Origin: Streptomyces halstedii
GTDB taxonomy: Bacteria; Actinomycetota; Actinomycetes; Streptomycetales; Streptomycetaceae
Assembly (NCBI GenBank): GCA_000720535.1
Contig: JOAZ01000016.1
Span: 62,001-126,000 of the forward strand
Direction of reading: 5' to 3'
Length of the DNA: 64,000 nt
Shown here: in pieces, positions 41,298 through 50,405 of the stretch
How positions within the stretch are numbered: position 1 is the first letter of the stretch
How the letters are laid out: every line of letters starts with the position of its first letter
The notes under the pieces: generated by a model
Databases searched by the model: none
Told to the model about the DNA's origin: nothing
Seen by the model: the letters and a program-made list of their open reading frames with translations, nothing else
Made by a program: the position numbers and the translations under genes

Positions 41298-42320
41298 ATG
41301 GTGGACATGACGCGAAACGACAAGAACCCCAGGAGCGGCGCCAACGCCGTCGAGGTGCGGGGGCTGGTCAAGCACTACGGCGAGACCAAGGCACTGGACG
41401 GCGTGGACCTCGATGTGCGCGAGGGCACCGTCCTGGGCGTGCTCGGCCCCAACGGCGCGGGCAAGACCACCCTCGTCCGCTGCCTGTCCACCCTGGTCAC
41501 ACCGGACGCCGGACACGCCGTGGTCGCCGGTTACGACGTGGTCCGCCAGCCCCGGCAGCTGCGCCGCACCATCGGCCTGACCGGCCAGTACGCCTCGGTG
41601 GACGAGAAGCTGTCCGGCCGGGAGAACCTCTACATGATCGGGCGGCTGCTCGACCTGCCCCGCAAGACCGCCCGCGCCCGCGCCGACGAGCTGCTGGAGC
41701 GCTTCTCGCTCACCGACGCGGCCAAGCGCCCCGCGATGGACTACTCCGGCGGCATGCGGCGCCGGCTGGACCTGGCGGCGTCGATGATCGGCAGCCCGTC
41801 GGTCCTCTACCTCGACGAACCGACGACCGGGCTCGACCCGCGCACCCGCAACGAGGTCTGGGACGAGGTGCAGCGCATGGTCGCGGAGGGGGCGACCGTG
41901 CTGCTGACCACCCAGTACATGGAAGAGGCCGAGCAGCTCGCCAACGAGCTGACGGTGATCGACAAGGGCAAGATCATCGCGCGCGGCGGGGTGGACGAGC
42001 TGAAGGCCAAGGTCGGCGGCCGCACCCTCCAGATCCGCCCCTCCGACCCGGCCGAGCTGGCCGCCATGGCCCAGACGCTCCGGGAGGCCGGGCTCGACGG
42101 GATCGCCGGTGCGCAGGCCGTACCGGACGAGGGCCTGCTCTACGTGCCCATCCTCAGCGACGAGCAGCTGACCGCGGTCGTCGGACTGCTCGGGTCCCGG
42201 GGCTTCTCCCTCGCCCACATCGCCACCGCGCTGCCCAGCCTGGACGAGGTGTTCCTGGCCATCACGGGCGAGAAGACCGCTCACTCCACCGACACGATCC
42301 CCGAGGAGGTCGCGGCATGA
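41298..42320 (+). CDS. DrrA-type ABC exporter ATP-binding protein
   Basis: A 340-residue ATPase of the daunorubicin-resistance DrrA family. Walker A GPNGAGKTTLV (about 51-61), the signature MDYSGGMRRRLDLAASM (about 150-166), Walker B SVLYLDEPTTGLDP and the H-loop-type position in TTQYMEEAEQLA are present. The C-terminal 80 residues form the DrrA regulatory extension. ATG 41298 has GGGAG eight bases upstream. The stop overlaps the permease start (ATGA). Substrate unknown; drug or lipid export is typical of the family. A CGATATATCG palindrome sits 30 bases upstream and might be an operator. Confidence 0.9.
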   Translation: MVDMTRNDKNPRSGANAVEVRGLVKHYGETKALDGVDLDVREGTVLGVLGPNGAGKTTLVRCLSTLVTPDAGHAVVAGYDVVRQPRQLRRTIGLTGQYASVDEKLSGRENLYMIGRLLDLPRKTARARADELLERFSLTDAAKRPAMDYSGGMRRRLDLAASMIGSPSVLYLDEPTTGLDPRTRNEVWDEVQRMVAEGATVLLTTQYMEEAEQLANELTVIDKGKIIARGGVDELKAKVGGRTLQIRPSDPAELAAMAQTLREAGLDGIAGAQAVPDEGLLYVPILSDEQLTAVVGLLGSRGFSLAHIATALPSLDEVFLAITGEKTAHSTDTIPEEVAA

Positions 42321-43168
42321 GCACGACGACTCTGACGCCCGCTCCCACCGACTCCGTCCCGGTGAAGGCCGCCCCCGGCGGGGAGGGCCGGATCGGGCTG
42401 CGCGCCAACCTGCGGCACATCAGCGCCCTGGTGCGCCGCAATCTGCTCCAGATCAAGAAGGATCCGGAGTCGATGTTCGACGTCCTGCTGATGCCGATCG
42501 TCTTCACCCTGCTCTTCGTCTACGTCTTCGGCGGATCGGTGGGCGGAAGCCTCGGCGGCGACCGGCAGGACTACCTCAACTACCTGGTCCCCGGCCTGAT
42601 GGCGATGATGGGCATGAACATCGCCTCGGCCGTCGGCACCGGTGTCAACGACGACTTCCGCAAGGGCGTCATGGACCGGTTCCGTACGATGCCGATCGCC
42701 CGCTCCTCGGTGCTGATCGCGAAGATAGTGGTCGAGCTCGGCCGCATGCTGGTCGCCATCGTCATCCTGCTCGCCATGGGCTTCGCGCTCGGCATGGAGC
42801 TGGGCACCTCGGTGGGCGGCCTGCTCGAAGCGATCGTCCTGGCCGGGGTGTTCGGCGCGGCCATCATGTGGATCTTCATCCTGCTGGGACTGTCCATGAA
42901 GACGGCCCAGTCGGTCCAGGGCGTGGGTTTCCTGGTGCTGATGCCCCTTCAGTTCGGCTCGTCCATCTTCGCGCCGACGCAGACGATGCCGGGCTGGCTC
43001 CAGACGTTCACCGACTACAACCCGCTGTCCAATCTGGCGGACGCGGTGCGCGGCCTGATGATGGGCGGGCCCGTCGCCCACTCGGTGTGGATCACACTCG
43101 CCTGGGCCGTGGGGATCACGGTGGTCGTGGCGCCCCTCGCGGTGAGCAAGTTCCGCAAGAGGACCTGA
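42317..43168 (+). CDS. DrrB-type ABC exporter permease
   Basis: A 283-residue ABC-2 type permease with six membrane helices. A Pro/Ala-rich cytoplasmic start leads to the conserved LVRRNLLQIKKDPESMFDVL segment that couples to the ATPase, then MPIVFTLLFVYVFGGSVGG and the DFRKGVMDRFRTMPIARSSV loop typical of DrrB. It overlaps the ATPase gene by four bases and works with it as a 2+2 exporter. It ends 12 bases from the convergent SARP regulator gene, leaving almost no terminator space. Confidence 0.9.
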   Translation: MSTTTLTPAPTDSVPVKAAPGGEGRIGLRANLRHISALVRRNLLQIKKDPESMFDVLLMPIVFTLLFVYVFGGSVGGSLGGDRQDYLNYLVPGLMAMMGMNIASAVGTGVNDDFRKGVMDRFRTMPIARSSVLIAKIVVELGRMLVAIVILLAMGFALGMELGTSVGGLLEAIVLAGVFGAAIMWIFILLGLSMKTAQSVQGVGFLVLMPLQFGSSIFAPTQTMPGWLQTFTDYNPLSNLADAVRGLMMGGPVAHSVWITLAWAVGITVVVAPLAVSKFRKRT

Positions 43169-43179
43169 TCACCTCCGGG

Positions 43180-46100
43180 TCACCCCGCCTCCGACTCCCG
43201 TACGTGCGCGTCCATCAGGGCGGTGGCCTCCTCCAGCGTGAGGCCGCCGCCCTCGGCGTACGCCCGGCCGCGGGCGTCGCCGTCCGGCAGGCCCGCGCGG
43301 ACCAGTTCCTCCGTCAGCAGCAGGTTCGTGCGCTCCATCGCCGTCGGTACGTAGCCGGCGGGCAGCAGGGCGTCGTGCAGGGCGAGCAGCCGGGCCGCGT
43401 CGGTGGCGCGCCGTTCACCGCCGAGCCCGGCCAGCGCCCAGGCGACGGTGACCAGGTGGATGGCCGTCATCTGGGGCGCCACCATCTGCGCCATCGCCTC
43501 CAGCGACAGGCTCAGCGCGCGGACGGCCCGGCCCAGGGCGGTGCCGTGGAGGCCGTCGAGATTGTCCAGCCAGGACTGGACGCCCAGCACGAACCCCTCG
43601 AAGAGGGCCACCGTGTCGGAGGGGGGCACCCCGAGCATCGAGTCCAGGTACTCCCGCGCCTCGGCGGTGCGGCCCGTCCGCCCCAGCCACAGGGTGAGGT
43701 AGAGCCGGGCCGCGGGCCGGGCCTCGGGCCCCGAGCCGCGGTCGTCGGCGATCACCTCGCGCAGGATGCGTTCCCCCTCCTCACCGCGGCCCGTCTCGCA
43801 GAGCGCGGAGGCGTACCGGGCGCGCAACATCGCGACCTGGGTCTGGGCCCCGAGCCGCTCGGCGTACGCGACGGCCGCGCGGAAGTCCTCGGCGGCGGCC
43901 GCGCTGTCACCGGCGCGTTCGTTGGCCTCGCCCCGGGAGGAGAGCGCCTCGGCGGCGCCCCACGCGTCGCCCAGGCCCTGGTAGATCTCCAGGCTCTCGT
44001 CGGCGTCCCGCCGGGCCTCTCCGGCCCAGTCGGGCCGGTTGGCGAGCGCGTTGGCCCGCATCTGGAGGGCGGCGGCCAGCTCCCACACGTAACCCAGCTC
44101 GCGGCTGGCGCGGACCGTCTCGTCCAGGAGTTCGCGGAACCCGTGCAGGTCACCGGTGAACATGACCGCGAACAGCCACAGCGAGCCGGGCGTCCGGCAG
44201 GTCTGCGGCTGGCCCGGCCGGTAGGTGCGGGCGACCGCCCGCAGCCGCTTCCTGCCCGCGCTGGTCATCCACTCGTTCGCCTCGTGGTCCATGCTGACCA
44301 GCTGGACCAGCCGCACCCCGCGTCTGGCCTCCTGGAGTTGCTCGGGCACCATCGGCGGCGGGCTGTCGGTGCAGCGGGCGAGCAGGGAGGGGGCGGGTTC
44401 GACGGGTTCGGCGAACGGGTCGGGGCCGAGTTCCGCGACGGCGTCGGCCCACTGCCGGGCCTCCGCCCGCAGGTCCCGCATCTGCCAGTACCAGCACAGC
44501 GAGAGGACGAGGCAGAGCGCCTCGTGCTCGTCCCCGGTGGTGACGGCGTGCCGCAGGGCGGTGCGCAGGTTCTCGTACTCCCGCCGGAAGCGGGCGAGTG
44601 CCGCCAGCTGTCCCGCGCCGCGCAGTTCCGGGTCGGTGGTGCGGGCCAGCTCCCGGAAGTGGACGAGGTGGCGCCGCTCGGTGGCGGACCGCTCGCCGGC
44701 TTCGTCGAGGCGTTCGGCGGCGTACTCCGCGACGGTCTCCAGGAGCCGGTAGCGCATGTCGCCGTCGTCCCCGGACGCGGCGACGACCAGCGACTTGTCG
44801 ACCAGCGAGCCGAGCAGTCCCGCCACGTCGAAGGGGCCGATGCCGTCACCGGCGCAGACCTCCTCGGCGGCGGCGAGGGCACAGCCCCCGGAGAACACCG
44901 ACAGCCTGCGCAGCACGGCGCGTTCGGCGGGGTCGAGCAGGTCCCAGGACCAGTCCACGACGGCCCTGAGGGTCTTCTGGCGGGGCAGCACGGTACGGCT
45001 CCCGCTGGTCAGCAGGCGGAAGCGGTCGTCCAGCCGGTCGGCGATCTGGCGCGGGCCGAGCATCCGCAGCCGGGCCGCCGCCAGCTCGATGGCGAGCGGG
45101 AGTCCGTCGAGGCGGTGGCAGATCTCGGCGCAGGCCGCGGCGGTCTCCGGGTCGGCGTCGGTACGGAAGCCGGGCCGGGCGGCGGCGCCCCGGTCGGCCA
45201 GCAGCCGCAGCGCCACGGGGTCGGGCAGCGGATCGAGGGGGCGCAGCAACTCCCCTGGGACGCCCAGGGGTTCACGGCTCGTCGCCAGGATCGTCAGGCC
45301 GGGGCAGTGGGCCAGCAGGTGGTCGGCGAGCCGCGCCGCGGCCTCGATCAGGTGCTCGCAGTTGTCGAGGAGCAGCAGCATCCGGCGCTTCGCGCAGTGT
45401 TCGGTGAGCTGGGCGAGCGCCTGCCCGGCCGACCCCTTCGTGCCGCGCTCGACGGCCCGTAGCTCCTCGGCCCCCGCGCCGCGCAGCACGGTCTCGCGGG
45501 CGTCGAGCGCGCTCAGGACGGCCTCGGCGACCACCGCCGGGTCGTCGACCGGGGCCAGCTCCGCCAGCCAGACCCCGTCCGGCCAGGAGTCGGCGACGGC
45601 CTCGGCGGCCTCCTGGGAGAGCCGCGTCTTTCCGGCGCCGCCGGGTCCCAGGAGGGTGATCAGGCGGGCGCGGGAGAGGTCGTCGCGCAGGGCCGCGATG
45701 TCGGCCTCCCGTCCCACGAAGCTGGTGAGCCGGGCCCGGAGGTTGCCGCGCGGAGCGGTACGGGCGGCGGGCGCGGGAGCCTCGGCCGGGGCCGGGGCCG
45801 TGGGCAGGTGGTCCTGGCCCTGGTGGAGCAATTCTTCGTACAGGGCGCGCAGTTCGGGTCCGGGGTCGGTGCCTAGCCGGTCGGCCAGGACGGTGCGCAC
45901 CTCGTCGTACGCGGCGAGGGCCTGGGCGGTGCGTCCGGCGCGCGCCAGGGCCTTGATGCGCAGGGCCTGGAGGGGTTCGTCCAGCGGGTGGTCGGCGCAG
46001 AGGGCGACGAGGTCGGGCAGGGCGTCCTCGGCCCGGCCGAGGGCGAGCACGGCGCCCGCCCTGGTCCGCCGGGCGTCCAGGCGCCGGGCCTCCCAGCGGG

Positions 46101-46536
46101 CGGCGGGCGCCTCCCGGTCGGGCAGGTCGGCGAGGGCGGGGCCGCGCCAGAGGGCGAGCGCTTCGTCGAGGAGGGCGAGGGCCTTCGCCGCGTCGCCGTC
46201 CTCCAGGGCCCGCGCCCCCTCCCCCGCGAGCCGTTCGAAGCGGCTCAGGTCCACGCGGTCCGGGCCGGTGGCGAGCCGGTAGCCGTTCTCCACGGATTCC
46301 ACGGCGCCCCGGCCGAGCGCGCGCCGGAGCCGGCCCACGAGCGCCTGGAGGGCCCCCGGGGCGTCGGCGGGCGGTTCGCCGTCCCACACCTCGTCCACCA
46401 GCACCCCGGCGGGAACCGCCCGCCCCGGGTGCAGGGCGAGCACGGTGAGCAGGGCGCGCAGCCGTGCCCCGCCGAGGGATGCGGGGGTGCCGTCGTCGCG
46501 GAACGCCTGGGTGGTACCGAGGATGCCGTAGTGCAC
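43180..46536 (-). CDS. AfsR/SARP-type regulator: OmpR-like DNA-binding, BTAD, NTPase and TPR domains
   Basis: An 1118-residue regulator. Residues about 1-90 are an OmpR-like winged helix (LGTTQAFRDDG; LRALLTVLALHPGRAVP) and 95-235 the bacterial transcriptional activator domain. An NB-ARC/AAA-like ATPase follows with Walker A LLGPGGAGKTRL (about 296-307) and Walker B MLLLLDNCEHLIEAA. The C-terminal half is helical TPR-like repeat. It is thus a large STAND regulator in which the NTPase probably responds to a cell signal. The start is taken at GTG 46534-46536; GTG 46552-46554 would add MQDNGP. It is monocistronic. No biosynthetic cluster is nearby, so a pathway-specific role is not evident. Confidence 0.88.
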   Translation of the reverse strand: MHYGILGTTQAFRDDGTPASLGGARLRALLTVLALHPGRAVPAGVLVDEVWDGEPPADAPGALQALVGRLRRALGRGAVESVENGYRLATGPDRVDLSRFERLAGEGARALEDGDAAKALALLDEALALWRGPALADLPDREAPAARWEARRLDARRTRAGAVLALGRAEDALPDLVALCADHPLDEPLQALRIKALARAGRTAQALAAYDEVRTVLADRLGTDPGPELRALYEELLHQGQDHLPTAPAPAEAPAPAARTAPRGNLRARLTSFVGREADIAALRDDLSRARLITLLGPGGAGKTRLSQEAAEAVADSWPDGVWLAELAPVDDPAVVAEAVLSALDARETVLRGAGAEELRAVERGTKGSAGQALAQLTEHCAKRRMLLLLDNCEHLIEAAARLADHLLAHCPGLTILATSREPLGVPGELLRPLDPLPDPVALRLLADRGAAARPGFRTDADPETAAACAEICHRLDGLPLAIELAAARLRMLGPRQIADRLDDRFRLLTSGSRTVLPRQKTLRAVVDWSWDLLDPAERAVLRRLSVFSGGCALAAAEEVCAGDGIGPFDVAGLLGSLVDKSLVVAASGDDGDMRYRLLETVAEYAAERLDEAGERSATERRHLVHFRELARTTDPELRGAGQLAALARFRREYENLRTALRHAVTTGDEHEALCLVLSLCWYWQMRDLRAEARQWADAVAELGPDPFAEPVEPAPSLLARCTDSPPPMVPEQLQEARRGVRLVQLVSMDHEANEWMTSAGRKRLRAVARTYRPGQPQTCRTPGSLWLFAVMFTGDLHGFRELLDETVRASRELGYVWELAAALQMRANALANRPDWAGEARRDADESLEIYQGLGDAWGAAEALSSRGEANERAGDSAAAAEDFRAAVAYAERLGAQTQVAMLRARYASALCETGRGEEGERILREVIADDRGSGPEARPAARLYLTLWLGRTGRTAEAREYLDSMLGVPPSDTVALFEGFVLGVQSWLDNLDGLHGTALGRAVRALSLSLEAMAQMVAPQMTAIHLVTVAWALAGLGGERRATDAARLLALHDALLPAGYVPTAMERTNLLLTEELVRAGLPDGDARGRAYAEGGGLTLEEATALMDAHVRESEAG

Positions 46537-46611
46537 CGGCCCATTGTCCTGCACGGCCGGGCGGGAGGCGGACCCCGGTGGGGGCCGCGTGCGGCGGGGC
46601 GGTGGAGCGAC

Positions 46612-47832
46612 TCAGTCCAGTTCCGCCAGCGCGCACACCAGGGCACGCCCTTCCTGGGCGCGTCGCCGCAGCAGCAGAGCGGCGACCGTGTGCAGTTCCC
46701 CCCAGGCGTGGGGGCGGCCGATCTCCGACGCGTCGTCGATGACGCCCAGCGCGGTGGACAGGGCGACGTCGGCCTCACCCGCACCGGCGTACGCGTGGGC
46801 CAGACACGCCCCGTACCAGGCTCTGTCCCGTCGGAAGCCAGGGCCGAATCCGGCCAGACCCGCCACCAGGTTGTCCACGGCACCGGACCAGTTCTTCATG
46901 TGCGTGTCGGCCATACCGCGTTGCGCCGAGAACCACGACTCGCCGTAGAAGTACAGCCAGGGCGGAACGTCCACGGCACGCGCGATCATCTGCTGGGCCT
47001 CGTCCAGTCTCCGGTAGGCCTCCACCGCCTCGCCTTCGAGCGCGTGCCCACGCCCCGCCATCTGGACCGCCATGGCCCTGGTCGCCGCACTCGCCCCCGG
47101 TGTGACCGCCGCCGCCTCCCCGAGCCGGACACAGCGGCGGCCCTGCGCGTTCGACCAGGCCAGGTGTGCCTTCATGCTCAGGGTGGTGGCGGCCATGTCG
47201 CCGTGGCCGGACTCCAGCGCCCAGTCGTAGGAACGGTCGAACCAGCCGAGCGCCACGGTCGCGTTGTCCTGGTCCTGAGCCATCCAGGCGAGGAACTGGG
47301 CGTACTCCGCCATGAGTTTCACCAGGCGGTCCGCGTGCGGCCCGCGCGCCTGGTCGTAGAGACCGGCCACCGCCTGGAACTGCGCGGCGACGACGCGGTT
47401 CATGACCCGCGAGCCCAACGTGTCCTCGGCCCGGCGGTGCTCGGCCAGCAGGCGTTCCATCGCGTCCAGCGAGGCGGCGTCCAGCCTCACTCCGCCTTCG
47501 GCCACGCGTCGCAGCCGATCCGCCTCGGGTTCCGCCACCGCCCCCGGTAGCACGAGGGATGGCAGGGGCAGGTTAGAGGCGGCACCGACGCGCAGTTCGG
47601 GCGGTACGCCCAGTCCTTCGATGATCCGTTGACGCACCTCGACCGAAGTGACCTGCCGTCGCCGGTTCTCGATCGCCGAAACGTCCGGCTGTGCCAGGCC
47701 GACGAGCGCGCCGAGCCTGCTCTGACTGCTCCGGGTGGCGGCCCGCCAGCCCTTCAGCAGGGCCGGCCAGTCCTCGGCCGCCGCCGCGGCCCGCAGATCG
47801 GGAAGCGCCCATACGTTCAACTCCGGCTCCAT
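46612..47832 (-). CDS. XRE-family HTH regulator with a TPR-like sensor domain
   Basis: A 406-residue regulator. The HTH lies at about residues 25-77 (LLKGWRAATRSSQSRLGALV; LAQPDVSAIENRRRQVTS). The rest is an all-helical TPR-like region (QAVAGLYDQARGPHADRLVK; WFDRSYDWALESGHGDMAAT) of the type that binds small peptides or signals in Streptomyces. The ATG at 47830-47832 lies six bases after TATATT, so it is probably leaderless. That -10 is overlapped by a TATAGG...CCTATA inverted repeat. It is divergent from two small overlapping ORFs starting at 47987, an arrangement seen for regulator/small-protein pairs. Confidence 0.83.
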   Translation of the reverse strand: MEPELNVWALPDLRAAAAAEDWPALLKGWRAATRSSQSRLGALVGLAQPDVSAIENRRRQVTSVEVRQRIIEGLGVPPELRVGAASNLPLPSLVLPGAVAEPEADRLRRVAEGGVRLDAASLDAMERLLAEHRRAEDTLGSRVMNRVVAAQFQAVAGLYDQARGPHADRLVKLMAEYAQFLAWMAQDQDNATVALGWFDRSYDWALESGHGDMAATTLSMKAHLAWSNAQGRRCVRLGEAAAVTPGASAATRAMAVQMAGRGHALEGEAVEAYRRLDEAQQMIARAVDVPPWLYFYGESWFSAQRGMADTHMKNWSGAVDNLVAGLAGFGPGFRRDRAWYGACLAHAYAGAGEADVALSTALGVIDDASEIGRPHAWGELHTVAALLLRRRAQEGRALVCALAELD

Positions 47833-47840
47833 GCCCGAAA

Positions 47841-47857
47841 TATAGGACGGCCCTATA
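47841..47857. promoter_or_regulatory. Inverted repeat in the leaderless promoter of the XRE gene
   Basis: TATAGG-ACGGC-CCTATA with perfect 6-base arms. On the minus strand the right-hand end of the site overlaps the -10 TATATT (47839-47844), and ATG 47832 follows six bases after it. This is a natural place for autoregulation. Confidence 0.6.
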
Positions 47858-47986
47858 GGAAGCGGCGGTGGATCAGCCCGTCCACCACCCGACATGGTGG
47901 ACGCACACCGGCCCCGTTGCCTGCCACGGCAGGCGGACGGCGCACCTGTGCCCGTACCTCCTCCGCCCCTGTGGAAGGACCGCCCG

Positions 47987-48145
47987 ATGCCTCCGTACGA
48001 CCAACCCCGTCAAGACGAACCCCCACTCCGGCTCCCCGAACCGCCCCCGCCGCCCAGCCCCGCTCTCCTGCGCCGCGCGGAGCGGGGCTGGGCGGAGTTC
48101 CTGCGCCGGGCCGAGGGTCCCGTCAGGACGGGGGACGCCTCGTGA
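47987..48145 (+). CDS. Small Pro-rich protein of unknown function (52 aa)
   Basis: A 52-residue protein, first of two overlapping small genes divergent from the XRE regulator. It is Pro-rich in the first half (QDEPPLRLPEPPPPPSPALL) and then forms a charged helix (RRAERGWAEFLRRAEG). GGAAGGA lies eight to ten bases before the ATG. No family is recognised. The GTG of the next gene overlaps its stop (GTGA). Confidence 0.55.
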   Translation: MPPYDQPRQDEPPLRLPEPPPPPSPALLRRAERGWAEFLRRAEGPVRTGDAS

Positions 48146-48378
48146 ACCCGTCCGGCGCCTCCGGGTACGAACCCCACCCGCTGCTCCACACCCGCGTACG
48201 GGACATCCCCAGCCGTACCGAGGGCGAGTTGACGGCCGTCACCCGTGAACACCACCGCGGCGGCGTGCGGCGCATCGCGCACATCCGGCCCGCCGGCGGC
48301 GTGGAGTTCGCCACCTCGGCCGAGAACATCGAGCCCGCCCCCGGACCGGTCCCTCCCCCGCCCGGTGACCCGCGCTGA
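48142..48378 (+). CDS. Small protein of unknown function (78 aa)
   Basis: A 78-residue protein coupled by a 4-base overlap to the preceding gene. Its core is a polar segment with a conserved-looking RDIPSRTEGELTAVTREHHR and GGVRRIAHIRPAGGVEFATS, then a Pro-rich tail. The arrangement XRE-TPR regulator divergent from small overlapping genes resembles the two-gene accessory modules scattered in Streptomyces, whose small partners often have Pro-rich or DUF397-like features. I cannot assign the family. Confidence 0.55.
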   Translation: MNPSGASGYEPHPLLHTRVRDIPSRTEGELTAVTREHHRGGVRRIAHIRPAGGVEFATSAENIEPAPGPVPPPPGDPR

Positions 48379-48440
48379 ACGCCTCCGGGCGGGGCAGGCG
48401 GCTTTGGGTACTGTTGCCATCCCGCCCTCAGGAGTCGCCC

Positions 48441-49259
48441 ATGACCACCGCCTTCCGCCGGAGCGACCGCAGCGACCGGCGGATCAGTCCGATCTTCCTC
48501 GGCATCGCCGCCGTGACGGCCGTGGCGGGCTGGGCGGTGTGGACGGACTTCGCCGGGCAGGCCGGATTCGCGGTCTTCCTCTTCGTCACCTCGGCCTGGA
48601 TCGTCTCGCTCTGCCTGCACGAGTACGCGCACGCGCGCACCGCCCTGCACAGCGGGGACATCTCGATCGGGGCGAAGGGCTACCTCACGCTCAACCCGCT
48701 GAAGTACACGCACGCCCTGCTGAGCATCGTGCTGCCGGTGCTCTTCGTCATCATGGGCGGCATCGGTCTGCCGGGCGGCGCGGTCTACATCGAGCGGGGC
48801 CGGATCAGCGGGCGGTGGAAGCACAGCCTGATCTCGGCGGCCGGTCCGCTGACCAACGTCCTGTTCGCGCTGGTGTGCACGGCGCCGTTCTGGCTGCACG
48901 CGCTGGACGGGGTCCCGCTGACCTTCCGGCTCGCGCTGGCGTTCCTGGCGCTGCTCCAGGTGACGGCCGCGATCCTGAACTTCCTGCCGGTGCCGGGCCT
49001 GGACGGATACGGCGTGATCGAGCCGTGGCTCTCCTACCGGGTCCGGAGCCAGGTGGCGCCGTTCGCGCCGTTCGGGCTGATCGCGGTCTTCGCGCTGCTG
49101 TGGGTCCCGGAGGTGAACACGGTGTTCTTCGACGCCGTGCACGCGCTGCTGCGGGGGCTCGGGGTCAGCGAGTTCGAGACGTACTGCGGGCTGGACACCT
49201 ACCGCTTCTGGCAGGAGTGGTTCGGCGAGGGGAACCCGGTGTGCGCGGTCCGGACCTGA
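48441..49259 (+). CDS. Site-2 protease-family (M50) membrane metalloprotease
   Basis: A 272-residue membrane protein with six or so helices. The zinc motif is HEYAH (60-64) in SLCLHEYAHARTALHSGD and the second metal ligand is in NFLPVPGLDGYGVI (an N-x-x-P-x-P-x-L-D-G motif) near 183-193. M50 enzymes cleave within the membrane, often releasing anti-sigma factors, but this stand-alone type has no PDZ domain and its target is unknown. Start ATG 48441 with AGGAG six bases upstream. The next gene is convergent and begins two bases after its stop. Confidence 0.9.
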   Translation: MTTAFRRSDRSDRRISPIFLGIAAVTAVAGWAVWTDFAGQAGFAVFLFVTSAWIVSLCLHEYAHARTALHSGDISIGAKGYLTLNPLKYTHALLSIVLPVLFVIMGGIGLPGGAVYIERGRISGRWKHSLISAAGPLTNVLFALVCTAPFWLHALDGVPLTFRLALAFLALLQVTAAILNFLPVPGLDGYGVIEPWLSYRVRSQVAPFAPFGLIAVFALLWVPEVNTVFFDAVHALLRGLGVSEFETYCGLDTYRFWQEWFGEGNPVCAVRT

Positions 49260-49260
49260 G

Positions 49261-49443
49261 TCAGGCGGCCGCTTCCGCGCGCATCCTGTTCCGGCGGACG
49301 TAGAACCACGTCATGTTCGACGAGAGACCGACCAGCAGCACCCAGACGATCCCGAGGACGACGCCGCCCTGGACGAAGGAGACCACCGCGGCCACCAGGG
49401 CGAGCAGGCAGACGACGAGGGAGTAGAGAGCGAGGCGGGGCAT
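49261..49443 (-). CDS. Small two-helix membrane protein (60 aa)
   Basis: A 60-residue protein with two hydrophobic segments (LALYSLVVCLLALVAAVVSF and VVLGIVWVLLVGLSSNMTWF) and a basic tail (YVRRNRMRAEAAA). It is convergent with the M50 gene, with one base between stops. No family or function is recognised. It is small enough to be a membrane subunit or a peptide regulator of its neighbour. Confidence 0.6.
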   Translation of the reverse strand: MPRLALYSLVVCLLALVAAVVSFVQGGVVLGIVWVLLVGLSSNMTWFYVRRNRMRAEAAA

Positions 49444-49528
49444 GGGGGCGGGTGCTCCTGTCGGCGGACGGTGCGCGGTCCCGTCCAGTGTCCCCCATAC
49501 CCGTACCGCCTCGGGGAAGGGGCCCCGC

Positions 49529-50239
49529 TCACACGTCGGTGGTACGCAGTCCCGCGTGCGCCTTGTAGCGGCGGTTGACCGAGATCAGGTTCGCGACCAG
49601 GGACTCGACCTGGTGGGCGTTGCGGAGCCGGCCGGCGAAGATCCCGCGCATGCCGGGGATGCGGTTCGCGAGCGCCTGCACGGTGTCGGTATCGGCGCGG
49701 GCCTCGCCCAGGACCAGGACGTCGGTGTCGATCTCCTGGACCGACTCGTCCTGGAGCAGGACCGCCGACAGGTGGTGGAAGGCGGCGGTGACCCGGGAGT
49801 CGGGCAGCAGGGCGGCGGCCTGCTCGGCGGCGCTGCCCTCCTCGGGCGTGAGGGCGAAGGCGCCCTTCTTGTCGAAGCCGAGCGGGTTGACGCAGTCGAC
49901 GACGATCTTCCCGGCGAGGTCCTCGCGCAGGGCCTCCAGCGTCTTGGCGTGGCCCTCCCACGGCACGGCGACGATGACGAGGTCGCTGCGGCGGGCGCAC
50001 ACGGCGTTCTCGGCGCCCTCGACGCCGTGGCCGAGTTCGGCGGCGGCGGCCTCGGCGCGTTCGGCGGCCCGGGAGCCGATGACGACCTTCTGCCCGGCGC
50101 GGGCGAGGCGGTAGGCGAGGCCACGGCCCTGCGGTCCGGTGCCGCCGATGACACCGACGGTCAGGCCGGAGACGTCGGGGAGGTCCCAGGGGTCCTTGGC
50201 GGGGGGCTTGGGGGCGCTGCCGCTGTCATGCGTAGTCAT
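49529..50239 (-). CDS. npdG: F420H2:NADP+ oxidoreductase
   Basis: A 236-residue enzyme that exchanges hydride between coenzyme F420 and NADP(H). The N-terminal Rossmann domain has GLTVGVIGGTGPQGRGLAYR (about 25-44), with GSRAAERAEAAAAELG marking NADP binding. The C-terminal region (DSRVTAAFHHLSAVLLQDES) matches NpdG. The ATG at 50237-50239 is preceded by a 22-residue Pro/Lys-rich lead. F420 is made by Streptomyces and other actinobacteria; the presence of NpdG shows it is linked to NADPH here. It is divergent from an unknown gene at 50406. Confidence 0.9.
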   Translation of the reverse strand: MTTHDSGSAPKPPAKDPWDLPDVSGLTVGVIGGTGPQGRGLAYRLARAGQKVVIGSRAAERAEAAAAELGHGVEGAENAVCARRSDLVIVAVPWEGHAKTLEALREDLAGKIVVDCVNPLGFDKKGAFALTPEEGSAAEQAAALLPDSRVTAAFHHLSAVLLQDESVQEIDTDVLVLGEARADTDTVQALANRIPGMRGIFAGRLRNAHQVESLVANLISVNRRYKAHAGLRTTDV

Positions 50240-50405
50240 GGCCCCGACACTACTGCCAGGTAGGAGCCGTCCCCGGAGCGGCTGCCACTGTGTGGGACCG
50301 GTCACCGCGACGGGTGACCGGAGGCCGACCGCCGGAACTCCCCGTTCGAGTGGTCCGGTGGGACAAGCCCTCGCCCCGGGGCGGTCGGCGGCATGATGCC
50401 GGACC

